From Kingdonia uniflora (taxonomy: Eukaryota; Streptophyta; Magnoliopsida; Ranunculales; Circaeasteraceae), in assembly GCA_014058105.1 (NCBI GenBank), contig JACGCM010002112.1, forward strand, positions 186,001 to 250,000: DNA of 64,000 bases. The letters are read 5' to 3'. The notes beneath the pieces are model-generated. The model saw nothing but the letters and a program-made list of their open reading frames with translations, did not search any database and was not told the DNA's origin. Both the position numbers and the translations under genes were made by a program. Shown piece after piece: positions 23,821 through 34,589 of the stretch (position 1 is the stretch's first letter; the number at the start of each line of letters is the position of its first letter).

Positions 23821-24180
23821 TGTTTGGGAGTTGCAGCACTGGGTTGAACCTGGGGTATGAGTTTGTATACTTTACAAGGTTGGTTGGGGCAGTATGGTTC
23901 TTCAGATGCTATCAACATTTTGCTTGGTGCTTTGTGTCAAGTAAAATATGTGAAATCAAGAACATCCCTGGCAAACTTAGGTACTTCTCCCCCTCTCTCT
24001 GTATCCCCATTTTGTGAGTTTTTTATGGGGTTGTTTTTGAGTTTTTTGTGTGTTTTGGTTGCACTTTGTAAACTTTGATAACTCATATTTTAGGTGTGAC
24101 AATGACAACGGCGCCGTCAAGAAAATGCTTTTGCCATCAGAGAATAACCGGTAGCCATCTCCAATGTTACTCTTGTTGGC
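23821..24180 (+). pseudogene. MEI2-like fragment, partial module 3
   Basis: Fused in frame to module 2 is a third RRM piece: STGLNLGYEFVYFTRLVGAV, WFFRCYQHF, SSKICEI, and then NIPGKLR in the wrong order, since NIPxKLR normally precedes the YDFVYLP block. A final scrap near 24094 reads RCDNDNGAVKKMLLP. It ends before the internal CACTA-like terminus. Confidence 0.65.
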
Positions 24181-24387
24181 AAGAGGTGAGTCAAAGTAAC
24201 TTTGATAACTCTTAAATTGATAATGATATAATGCATAAATGTGTAAGATTAATTTAAACTTTTGAGTCCGCCCCTTGATCAAACTTTAGAGAAATCAACC
24301 ATAACTTAGTAAAGAAGAAAAATATATATCAATCAATTAAAAATATGAACTCTTTGGTTTGCTTAAGCGATGAGTAGCATGTTTTTA

Positions 24388-24515
24388 AACTACACCAAAA
24401 TTGTCAAATTACCGCAGTCTATTTTGGAGATTTTCCACGGATTAAAGCCGTGGTACACTTGAATCGAACTTATCCCGTGGTAAATTGGTAAAGTATCCGG
24501 GGTAATTATAATTCT
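24388..24515 (+). repeat. Second CACTA-like left end inside the element
   Basis: ACTACACCAAAATTGTC and AAATTACCGCAGTC (24388-24420) repeat the left terminus at 21101, with the first C of CACTA replaced by A. TTTTCCACGGATTAAAG and TATCCCGTGGTAAATTGG follow, as in the genuine subterminal region. No right end lies between 21101 and here. The block therefore marks a joined or nested element whose original boundary sat just ahead of the DRP1 fragment. Confidence 0.75.
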
Positions 24516-24724
24516 TTTGACTTCAACTCAAATGGACTCAAAACAAAATTCAACTAACTGTTACAGTCACTCTTCAAAAGATAATCTTGGGGTTTCCAGG
24601 TTCCATACAAACTTTGCAATTTCAAGGGTTCCCAAATTAGCTTTTTCACAAAGCTGTCTCTCTCTCTCTCTTTGTGAATGAGATTTTGGGGATAACAAAA
24701 TAAGGTTTGTAGGGTTTTACAGAG

Positions 24725-25167
24725 ATGGCGACCATGAAGAAATTGATCGGTCTCGTTAATATAATTGAGATTGGTTGTACGAAGCTCGGCGATTATGGTG
24801 GTGACGACGAATTTAGCCACTATGGGAAGGTCTTCCTTCTTTCAGTGTTGTTAGTAGTTAGATCTCTCTCTCTCCCCACCTTCATCGAACTTTTTGTTTG
24901 AATGATATATGATTACAAAGTTCTTGGAAATCACCGGTTTTGGAGAATATAGTTGGAGGGGATTTTCTTCTATGCAGATTTGGCTAGGCTTCTTAAAGTT
25001 TGATTTGGGGTCTTTTTGGTTTCATGTTTTGAGTGTTTGCTTGATTTGGTTTTGTGATGCTTGTGGTGTTTATAGGAATTGTGACGAGGCGGGCGTAGGT
25101 GTTGCAGCTGCATAAGATGAAGGAGGGGCTGGCAGAGTACGCAGAGTTTCATCATATGCCAATTTTG
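24725..25167 (+). pseudogene. DRP1-type dynamin (phragmoplastin) fragment lacking the P-loop exon
   Basis: DRP1 proteins are GTPases of cell-plate and membrane tubulation. From ATG 24725 the translation is MATMKKLIGLVNIIEIGCTK and LGDYGGDDEFSHYGK, closely matching the start of plant DRP1 (MATMxxLIGLVNxIQRACTxLGDYGG). The second piece, 25076-25167 after TTATAG, reads GIVTRR, a TAG stop, then VLQLHKMKEGLAEYAEFHHM, matching GIVTRRPLVLQLHKTxEG. The exon between them, which holds the GQSSGKS GTP-binding loop, is missing, so no GTPase could be made. The 24515-24724 leader with a CT repeat may be the captured 5' UTR. Confidence 0.85.
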
Positions 25168-25849
25168 GTAAGTTTAGGGTTCTGTTAGTCCACGTTCCCT
25201 TAGACATGGTTGTTTCAAGGTTTCTTATAAGAGGATTGAACGGGTACTAGGATGTCTTGGGAGTCGATGGATATTTGAATTTAATATGCTAGGGCAGGTG
25301 GATCTAGGACCAAAAGGAGACTTGGCTATGGTCCAAGTCCTTTTTCTTACTTGCTGATGATGTGGGCATCATGCATCGTGCATCATGCATCATGTATCAA
25401 GACGGAAGATCTTGGATGGGAGGCAACGATTTTACTTGGTGTCCATAAACTTCATATCTTCACTTAAGTGGCTTTTGATCTAAAAACCAGGGGTGAAGGT
25501 AGTCATTAGAGATATTGGATTGATATGCTAAGAAAGCGTACTTGGTATTTTTTGTAAAGGAGGGATTCAAACCTGGTTGCTTATTGTGCTCATTGCCCTT
25601 TTTCTATAGAAATATGAGGGGCATTTTCTTTATCCTCCCTGCATACACTGTCAGTTGTAAAGAGCTTACCTGCTACTGACAGAGGTTAGTCTGATAATTA
25701 TTTGATTGCTGTAGCCTGTAGCGTCATATGATCACTCCTGTCCCAACATGGGGATGATATTTATTTTTCTTAGTTTAACAAGTCTTCATTTGCGTATACT
25801 TTCTTTGCTTGTTCTCTTGCCAGTTTTGACATATTTTTGTTGATTTACA
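25168..25849 (+). other. Noncoding stretch inside the CACTA element
   Basis: No coding match was found. A short direct repeat of GCATCATGCATCRTG lies at about 25366-25400. The sequence probably holds captured introns. Confidence 0.4.
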
Positions 25850-27231
25850 AGAAGCTTATGAAGAGTTTAAGCATGCTCTTCTTGCCCTTATATATGGCAA
25901 AGATGATCAAACCTCTCCTGTTGCAAATGAAGTAAGCTGTAATTTATCCCATACCAATGTATCTTTTCTTTTTATAATTTTAACTTCTGTAGATGGATAT
26001 AGTGGATGCCATGTACTAGCAGTTCATTTGCATGCTACTGTAGTAATACTCAGATATTAGTAGAGAGATTGGGACTTGCCTTACAGTTGAACACAAACGC
26101 TTATATCATATGTGAACTTGTAGGTTTCTACTTTATATAGGAAAGCTCATTAGCATTAGGAGTTTATGTTTCTATTTTTCTTAGTTATGTTATGGTTCTA
26201 ACTACAATTCTTAGATCTTAAACAATTTATCGCTTTCATGTTCATAAACTTACATGCTATCTCTTCTCAGTGGGCTATAATAAGAAGGTTTGAGATTGCT
26301 AGATTATTATTATCTGTTCGAAGAGCTTACCTGAGTGCTTATGATCCAATCTTCTCGATGACATTGAGATACTTGATAAGGTTAAATATCAGCTTTAATA
26401 GTTTCTACCCTTCAATACATAAACTATCGTAATGTATGCATTTGTTACCGACGACCTCCTAGTGACATGTTTTCTCACTAATGTGCAGTATACACAAAGG
26501 TTTTTGTCTCCGCCAAGGCATTTCTTCACCAATTTTAGATCTCACTGAGAGGCTACTTCTTGAGGAACGTGATCCCCCTCCAGTTCCCCAAGAAAGCTTG
26601 TACGAGGCACGTCTTATTGATAAGGTCTGTTTTATGATCATAAGCTTCACTTTTAGATATTTTTTGTAATATGTTCTTTCTCATATGTGTTTATTCTCAA
26701 ATCAGGTTGATATACAAGTACTTGCTCATGTTGTGGAGCTTACAAGACAAGGTGCTATCGATAGTTTGGAGTTTTCTAAAGGGATTTTTTTTAAGCATTT
26801 CAGGTTCACTTATGGGGCTACCACAAGGCTTGAAGCTATTTATACATAGGAGATTGGGTCCAATATTTTGATAATTTGAGCTGTTAAAAAAATGGGTAGA
26901 AGAGAAGACATGCCGAGTTAGGGTCAAATGAAATTGGAGCAATCCATTTTTCTTACATGTATTGAACAATGGAGATATGCATTTTAAATTGACGTTAAGT
27001 TTGTTAAATTGATGTCAAGCTCATCAAGCAATCCAATACTCCTATAATGTTCTTTTGCTCGATGAGATCGAGCGGTGGAAGTATTTCTTAGAAATTGAAT
27101 TGTCTAGTCTTATCCTTTTCTCCATTTGCCGTTTGTCTCTCACAGAATGAAATATGCAGAACAAAACTGAATGTTGAATTGCTTGATGAGCTTGTTCATG
27201 AGTGTTGTGTCTATAGGGGACTCGTAGAAGG
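25850..27231 (+). pseudogene. CTLH/RanBPM-like protein fragment (At5g66810-like)
   Basis: The family has LisH/CTLH/CRA-type domains and is annotated as Ran-binding protein in the microtubule-organising centre; its exact role is unclear. Five exons with GT/AG borders appear in the family order: 25850-25931 (AYEEFKHALLALIYGKDDQT), about 26271-26379 (RRFEIARLLLSVRRAYLSAY, MTLRYLI), 26489-26623 (IHKGFCLRQGISSPILDLTE, RLLLEERDPPPVPQESLYEA), 26706-26806 (VDIQVLAHVVELTRQGAIDS) and 27148-27231 (NEICRTKLNVELLDELVHEC). Few lesions are seen in these exons, so this is one of the better kept captured pieces. Both ends of the gene are absent. Confidence 0.85.
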
Positions 27232-27453
27232 TGGCATTACTTCATCATTTACTTCATCATTTAGTCTTATCCTTTTTTCCCCCTTCTATAACTTTGGTAG
27301 TACTTTTCTCATGATTATGGTTATAACTCCTGGGCTTCTTCAGGTCGCAATACTTTTACTTAAATTTTCTACTCGATTTAAACTTACTCAAATTTTTTTG
27401 GAAGAAGCATGCGAACTTTAGGGTAAATTTCAAGTTTAATTATTTGTGTGTAG

Positions 27454-28048
27454 GTTATAATGGGTAGAAGGCTTGGTGTCGATGAACCGCTACTAATGAA
27501 GCTAATGAGAGCAGTACTTCACACTCATAATGAGTGGTTCAGACTTCAAATGTGCAAAGACCTCTTTGAAGGACTTTTGAAGATCGACTCTTTGGAAGAA
27601 ATTAAGGCTCCCTTAATTATTGATGACATCTCTAAGAAAAACACAGACAACACCACTCCTGGATCTTCTCAAATGACAACATCGTCAAGCAACAGTATGG
27701 TAAAAGATGGTAATAGTCCAACTCAGGTGTCATTTGGAGATGTTATCTGTGATGAAATTGCAATACTTAAAGTAATGGTGAGTCATATTTACTTATTCTC
27801 TCAAAGACTAGGTGATTTGGTTTCTTCTATGACATTGAAATACGTGATCTTGTGCTTAGGGTTCATTTATCTTAATGATTTTACCATATGCCTTTTGTTA
27901 TTGGAGTTGAAATCTTTGAGTTTTTGCTTTCTCCAAGTTATGATCAGAAATCGTAATAGTTGTTATTTTCATGCAGAATGGCGTCCAAGAGAAATCAATG
28001 GCAACAGTTGATAAGATATCAGACATCATAGTGAATTCACCTCATAAG
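27454..28048 (+). pseudogene. Unidentified captured exons
   Basis: After TGTGTAG an open stretch (27454-27779) reads MGRRLGVDEPLLMKLMRAVL, HTHNEWFRLQMCKDLFEGLL and a serine/threonine-rich tail ending VICDEIAILKVM, then a GTGAGT donor. A second exon after ATGCAG (27977-28048) gives NGVQEKSMATVDKISDI and ends at a GTAGGC donor. The clean splice borders and absence of stops suggest a real captured gene piece. I do not recognise the family. It lies between the CTLH and U2AF65-like pieces and could belong to the latter's gene. Confidence 0.55.
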
Positions 28049-28829
28049 GTAGGCATATAGGCTAGGTTATGCTAAGAATTTGCTTCATAAATGTCGGACT
28101 GATTTGCCAAGAAGGCGAGTCTGCGTGCGTGTATGAAATTATTATACTACCCATTGTGTCCGTCAATATTTTTTATATACCTACAACACCAACTAAAATT
28201 CAAGACTAGTTGATCCGGTATAGGCTGATATTTTGATATTCCCACAATTTCAGTCCATTGAACCTGCGATATATCAGGCAATGTTTCCATACATCGAGCA
28301 GTGAAATTTGGTGCTGACTCGTTGAGATTCAAAACATTCACTTTTTAGTGTCTAAATTCTATTTACTAATTATTTCTCAAATCTGGATGTTGATCGCCCA
28401 TTCCGATGTTGTTGGAAGAAAGGGACATTCACTACTAGAACGTAGATTCTAAAATCTTAATTGTATTACAATGGGTATTGGGTGCATAGCCTCTAGGAGG
28501 AGAGAGTCAATTCTGGGAGGTGGGTGCAAGGTTGATATTGAGCAAACATACTATAACGTTAGATTGGTAGTTTTTAGATTGCATGCTAGATAAAATGGGC
28601 TTTGTAGATATAAAATTGATGGATTCATGAATGTACATGTTCATTGTCATTTTTTTGCTTTGCAAAACATGTATTCTTTTTGAAGAAATCTAGTGCATAA
28701 GACATGTACTTCCAATGTCCATGCTTCTGTATATCTCGTATGATTTTTTACGAGTAAAAAAGTATTGGTTGTGATCAGATTGTCTCTAGGAAATTTCATG
28801 ACTATTTTTTTTCTCAAACCTTGTCCTTG
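28049..28829 (+). other. Noncoding stretch inside the CACTA element
   Basis: Nothing coding could be recognised. A 64-codon minus-strand frame (28147-28341) has no family I know. Confidence 0.35.
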
Positions 28830-29062
28830 ATCTTCATTGGAGGGATTTCAGAAGCTTTGCCATCGAACATGGTAAGTTCGTCTTTGATACTGAAATATTG
28901 ATATTTGTGCCTTAACTTTCTGCTTTACTTTCTTTTCCCCTATACGTCAGGGATGTTTTCTTTAGTATCTGCTCATATTTGCAGCTTATGGAGATTTCTA
29001 GCGCCTTTGGAATTTTGAGGGCATACCGGTTTCAGTTTTATAAGGAGATCAATGGATCATGT
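28830..29062 (+). pseudogene. U2AF65-like splicing factor fragment (third RRM)
   Basis: U2AF large subunit recognises the polypyrimidine tract at 3' splice sites. Exon 28830-28871 reads IFIGGISEALPSNM and ends at a GTAAGT donor. Exon 28985-29062 after GCAG reads LMEISSAFGILRAYRFQFYK and EINGSC, then a GTAAGT donor. Plant U2AF65-like proteins have the corresponding I-GGIS..L....L-EI..-FGPLKAY.F series with GPCAF next. The remaining RRM exons are absent, since JMJ-type sequence begins within about 110 bases. Confidence 0.75.
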
Positions 29063-29172
29063 GTAAGTAAATAGTATACATTGTCTACAACTGATTGTTT
29101 TTCTTTAAACAGGCACATTTAATCCATTTAGTGGGCGTAATATTTATTTATGGGATCATTGCAATGACCAGG

Positions 29173-32100
29173 AAAAGGCAGTGAGATCCTTAAACTGCCA
29201 TCAATGTCAAAGGAATGACAAAGGAGAAGTCATTCACTACCAGAATTGTAATACCAGACAATTCTGTCTGCGGTGCATTCAATGGTATTTTTTTTTTCTT
29301 CACCATATTTTGGGTTCGCTATGTGCGTGTGCTGGGTTGGACTCAACTACATTTATGTTTGTTGCTATTCTTCAAAGTAAAAATATATTTATCTTTGGCA
29401 TACTTCTGTGAATGTGCTACATAGATGCATTTATGAAATTCTAAATTTGTAATCTTAACACGTATTTGCTTCGAGGTAGAATACTATTTATAAGAGTGAT
29501 TTTCAACTACTTTTTCATACCCACTTTAATAGATGCAGATGTTTGATGGTGTAAATAACATACAAATTATGTTACATATGTTATATGTTAAAAAATTAAG
29601 CAGTTTTCATCGGATTTTGACAAAATGGATATAGATGAAATGAAAGGTTTGTAAATTTACCAAATGCTATGAAATTTTATGCGCAATTAATTTCCAAACT
29701 ATTTCTTACGGGGATATAATATGGTGAATAGCCGGCTGAAACTGCTTTAAGCATTGCATATTAGCCTTCCATATTAAAAGAAATAATAATTTAAATTGGA
29801 CTATTATCTGTTACCTTGGCAGTCTGGTGCTTGATTTCTTATTCTTACACCATTATATACAAGTATCCTCAATTTTCACCAGATGATATTGCTGAATCCT
29901 GTCCAGTGTGCCGTGGAATTTGCAATTATAAACCCTGATTGCATAAATATGGAACTTCAACGGTTGGTTTTTGTAGTACATGCCATTTCATTTTGTGACA
30001 TTAATATTTGGCCTATTTACCTTATTAGTGGGCATGTGACTTCAATATTTGGCCTACTTACCTTATTAGTGTCATCTGACAAGTAATACATTTTTTATGT
30101 AGGTAAAACCAAGCTCGAAGGAGAGAATAACGAGTAGGGAAAAAGTGAATTACTGTCAATATATGGTACATGCGCTTCTTCCAATTTTGAAGCAGTTTGA
30201 TCAAGAACAAAAGCTTGAAAAGGCGTTGGAGGCTAGAATTCAAGGTTAACCCAACAGTCCATATCTCATTTGATCTCTTGTGATGAAGGTGTATGAGCAA
30301 CCCGTAATATATATTTTGCTTTTGCCTATAATCGAAGGATTTTGCATACTTTTATTTTGTAAAAAGTCTTTCAACGATGAGAGATTTAGAGACGAGGTTT
30401 TATTCATTGCCTAGTAAATAGAATACCCTTGATTTGTAGGAAATAGTGAAATTGCTTCTGAAATACATTTGGCAATTTTAAAATGGCCATATGTTCTGCA
30501 CATAAGGTGCAAGTATACCTATAGTTCTTATTGAATGAGCACTTGCTAACTTAATCCTCATTTGGACAGGTGTATCACCATCTGACATATGCTTGCAAAA
30601 GTTAGATTGTTATAGTAATGAGCGTGTATACTGGAATCTTCCCCCAGTAATTCATTATTTGCATAATTTGGAGATACATTATATGCGTAAGGCATTATGT
30701 TCATAAAAAAAATGTTCAGTAAGAGATGCTTACTTTTACCGTCAGCAACTTACAAAATTCTTGGATGGATGCATAAAGCTAGCACATAAGTGTTGTAAGA
30801 CGTTCATTCCTGAATTGTCAACGAGAGTAGTGAGATATCTGTTAAAATAGAACATGCAGAAGGGTATCACAAATGGCCCTTAATATATAGAGGGTTATCT
30901 CAAATTAGTTTTTACTTCATTTCTTTTTCATAAGCCATATGACTTCCGATGAGCTGATTTTACTACATTGATCTTGGGCAGCAACTTCTACAGAACTTCT
31001 ATAGCCGATTATCACCGAAGCTGTCTGAGATGTTCATATGATTTCTGCCTTGGTTGTTGCCAAGATGTCCACAGTGGTTGCCTACAGAGAGTGGACGGGT
31101 GGAAAGTGAAAGAAAATGGTACGATCTCTTGTCCTCCAAAGGAGTTGGGTGGTTGCGGTTGTAGGCTATTGGAGCTTAAGTGTATGTTTCCTAAAAGTTG
31201 GGTTTCGGAGCTGAGCATGAAAGCAGAGGTGATAGCTGAAAGATATAAATCTCACAATTTTACCCGTGTTTCAACTCAGTCGGTGATAATGATTTTAGTA
31301 ACAAGAACTTAAGAAAAGCTGCTCGTCGGGAATGTTCTGGTGAAAACTATTTATATTTTGTAAGAATTCAAGACATTCAAGATAGCGATCAAGAGCACTT
31401 CCAGAAGTATTGGATCAATGGAGATCCTGTGATTGTTGGTGATGCACTTGATATGGCATCTTGCTTGAGCAGGGATCCAATTATTTTAAGCCGTGCATTG
31501 CGCGAGAAGAAAACATCCAAGGTCTTCAAGAATCAATCACACTTAGAAGAAATAGCTATTGATTGTCTTCTTTGGTCTGAGGTTAGTTCTATTACATAAT
31601 TCTATAGGATCTATGTAAAATACAAGTTTCTACATTAAATCGTTCACGATATTTTCCCTAGAGGAAATCATTAACTTAGCTTAAAGGAGTGGAGTCTATT
31701 TCAGACACATCCACTATGCTTTAAGGAGTTCAGATACATCCACTGCAGTCCTCTAGGTCAGGCAATGATAAACGCTATTAATATATGTATGTGTATCCAC
31801 AAAGGTATTGTTTAGATTGCAGTTATCAAGCAAGTCAATTCGAGTATTGAAATGGTAGACTTTTAGCTAAAGGATAGATTAAGTTAGAGATAGCTTCTTG
31901 TTTATAAATTATTTTTTGAGTAGGCAATTTGGAATCTCTAGTTTTGATGCATCTATCCATCTAGAGTAGGTGTCTAGATGAACATTCTTAAAAAATTATC
32001 CCTGCACTATTGTGATCATCCAATCAAGTTAATTGTGATATAGATGATCTTTGATGGTTGAAATATGTTCCAAGCTCTTCTCCGGAGAATGCATCTGCAA

Positions 32101-33165
32101 CAAGTAGGGACATCAAAAGAAGAGAACCTAAATAGCGATACTGTAGGCAATCCGTAATATATGAAGAATTTTATTAATATTTTCAATTATACTGCTATTT
32201 TTCTTGATCCTTCCACTGGAAATAAAATTATCCAAGTCTTATCTAGACTTGAAATATGGTCAAGTCAAAGAGCAAAAACTGACCTAAAATTTTGATTAGC
32301 TAATATTATTATACCTTAACTCTAGCATTTGTAGTATTGGAATACAAAAGACATTTATAAGCCCTTTACATCTTAACGTGGTGCCCAGTATGCCTCGTTC
32401 TTTGACATTAGATTTCAGATAAAGAAACCAATGATAACCTTCTATCAAATGAGTCATTTCTCACTGGCACTTGAAACATCAAAGCATGAGAAGTGTCTAT
32501 CAGCTCTCAGATGTTAATGGCAACTGTCTTGCATGTTCATAAAACTCAGCAAAGAAAAATAAGAAGCTAAATTTTGGATGTGATGTCGTATAACCACGCA
32601 GAGAATGTAGAAAACATTAACTATTTTTCTTATTTCAGATTATTTGTTTTACTTTTTTATTGCAAGCTATGCATGCTGACTGTACTATAATTTTATGGTC
32701 TTTAATCATACAGGTTGATCACCCTATTCATGACCAGACTTTCTACTTAACTTCAGAGCACAAAAAGAAGCTTCACGGCGAATTTGGTTAGTTTTCTATT
32801 TTACTGTAGCTTGCTTATGCTAGATATAAACGTCTCTAGTTTTCTATTAGTTTTCTATTTCTCCCAATTGAAGTAGTCACAAAATAAATAATTTCTAAGG
32901 TTTATAGAGCCATGAAATCTGGCTTAAAACTCCGTTTATTACTAAATGTTTTGAAGAATAGTACTTTTTTCTCTGTAATTAAAATTAATTTAGAGCTCCC
33001 ATTATTTTTAATTGAAATTGCTTTATCTTGTTCAGTCATGTATAAAGGTGGCCGTTGAATTTGTTTCACCTGAAAGTGTTAATGAATGCATTTGCCGGAC
33101 TGAGGAGTATCGCGCTCTTCCCCAAAATCACCTTGCAAAAGAAGACAAATTGGAGGCAACGTTTT
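29173..33165 (+). pseudogene. JMJ25/IBM1-type histone demethylase fragment, catalytic core missing
   Basis: This family removes methyl groups from histone H3K9. Exons in order: RSLNCHQCQRNDKGEVIHYQ and FCLRCIQWY (29190-29290), SPDDIAESCPVCRGICNYK (29880-29940), VNYCQYMVHALLPILKQFDQ (30102-30248), SPSDICLQKLDCYSNERVYW (30571-30640), then 30982-31580 with YHRSCLRCSYDFCLGCCQDV, CPPKELGGCGCRLLELK and, after a frameshift near 31265, YWINGDPVIVGDALDMASCL. Next is HPIHDQTFYLTSEHKKKLHG (32718-32789), then [20 protein letters not shown] (33035-33165). The JmjC segment that should carry the iron ligands (HxD) and the later FIPAGCPHQV block are both absent, so it is catalytically dead. Confidence 0.88.
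31581..32714 (+). other. Noncoding gap where the JmjC catalytic exon should be
   Basis: AT-rich sequence with no recognisable protein. In the JMJ25 family, coding for the central JmjC core would be expected between IDCLxWxEV (ends 31580) and the NPIHDQTFYL block (starts 32715). Confidence 0.5.
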
Positions 33166-34107
33166 TTTGTTTGTTTTCTTTCTTTGATACGTTGGAACAA
33201 TTACTAGTAAAATAGGCATATTCATATTAAATTAATGCCCAAGTCGATATTATATCTCCAAATCAAAACTGAATAGATAATCTACACTACTGAGGAAGCT
33301 TAAAAGAAATACTAGTAAAATAGACATTCATATTATATTAATACCCAAGTTGATACTATATCCCCAAATCAAAGCTGAATGGATAATCTGAACTACTGAG
33401 GATGGTTGAAGAAAAGTTAGAGCAGTATCTTACAGTTTTACTTGTGGGCGAAAACCTTTGTGTCTAATTACATGTATATGTAAATGTTATGATTCTATAC
33501 ATTTATGACAACGAAGTTGTTGTTATTTGCCCTTTACTGTTATTTGCAGCCACACCATGCATCTTGTTAATAATCATGGAGTGGCACCTTTATTGTTTTT
33601 TGCCCTCTAACAAGTGTTCATATAAACAGAAACTGTGAGCACTACCTTTAGTAAACTTAAACTTAACAAATAATGGTGGGCTTACTCTTAAAAGAAATAT
33701 TCCTCCTTTAACGCGGCAATTTTTCCGCGTGAAATAAATGGTTCTTCCGCTGGTTTTTGGAACTCCCAATGAAAATCAACAGTTTTCCCTTGGGTTCCGC
33801 GTAAAATCTAAGGCTTCAAAATCACCCCAAGTATGGCATAATTGCCCCTCCCGAGCGGTCTAATTCTCTCTATTATGCTGATGTAAGGCTCCATATATTT
33901 TTAGCTTATGTTTCCTACACAAAGCAGATGTATCTTTAGCTTGTTACCATGGTTTTACTAACATTTAAAGTAAATAATATCTATATATATCCCTGGCTAG
34001 TGATTTCAATGTGCAGCTTTTTTTGTGTTGGAAAATTATTTACTTATGCATAAGTTTCTTTATTTTTTCTTGTAATTTTAAAACTTCTAAGTCATCTTAT
34101 TTGGCAG
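33166..34107 (+). other. Noncoding stretch between JMJ and PEX5 pieces
   Basis: No gene was seen. A roughly 100-base direct repeat with ACTAGTAAAATAG, CATTCATATTA and AAGTYGATAYTATAT lies at about 33205-33400. Confidence 0.4.
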
Positions 34108-34303
34108 GTTATGCTAGGTTATTCAATGAAGCTGCTTAAATTTCACCAGATGATGCTGATGTTCACATAGTACTTGGTGTTCTTTACAACTTATCCAAAG
34201 AGTATGATAAAGCTATAGGGTCCTTTCAGACTGCGTTAAAACTCAAGCCACAGGATTATTCTCTCTGGAATAAACTTGGTGCAACACAAGGCTAATAGCG
34301 TTT
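34108..34303 (+). pseudogene. PEX5 peroxisomal import receptor fragment (TPR region)
   Basis: PEX5 binds C-terminal peroxisome targeting signals through TPR repeats. After GGCAG the translation reads GYARLFNEAA, a TAA stop, [50 protein letters not shown], then stops. This closely follows the plant PEX5 TPR stretch with LFNEAAQLSP and [14 protein letters not shown]. One TPR and parts of two others are present. The sequence dissolves after 34303 and the CACTA right end begins about 290 bases on. Confidence 0.87.
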
Positions 34304-34589
34304 AAAGTGCAGAAGCAATTTCGGCTTACCAATAAGTAGTAATTTGGAACCACTTCGGCTTACCACGGGATTACTCTCTATTTTTTCTTCTTTTTCTCTT
34401 ATACATATGTTCTTTTAGCATATGGAACAATTGTATTTAGATCTTCGAATGTTTAATGGAATGAGGGATTTATTTTGGATATCTATTTTTTGTCCATGTA
34501 TCATTAGTATGTATGAAATGTATTATTGGAGGTGCTTTGCAGGTTCAGTAGTGCAATATTGTAGTATTTTTAGTTTTTTTTTTTAAATA

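Noticed and set aside
28147..28341. Minus-strand 64-codon frame inside the CACTA element
   Set aside because: Sense-looking composition, but no splice or family support and no second copy; chance cannot be excluded.
33690..33850. CCGCG-containing patch as a possible MITE or promoter
   Set aside because: No terminal inverted repeats or flanking duplication could be found around it.
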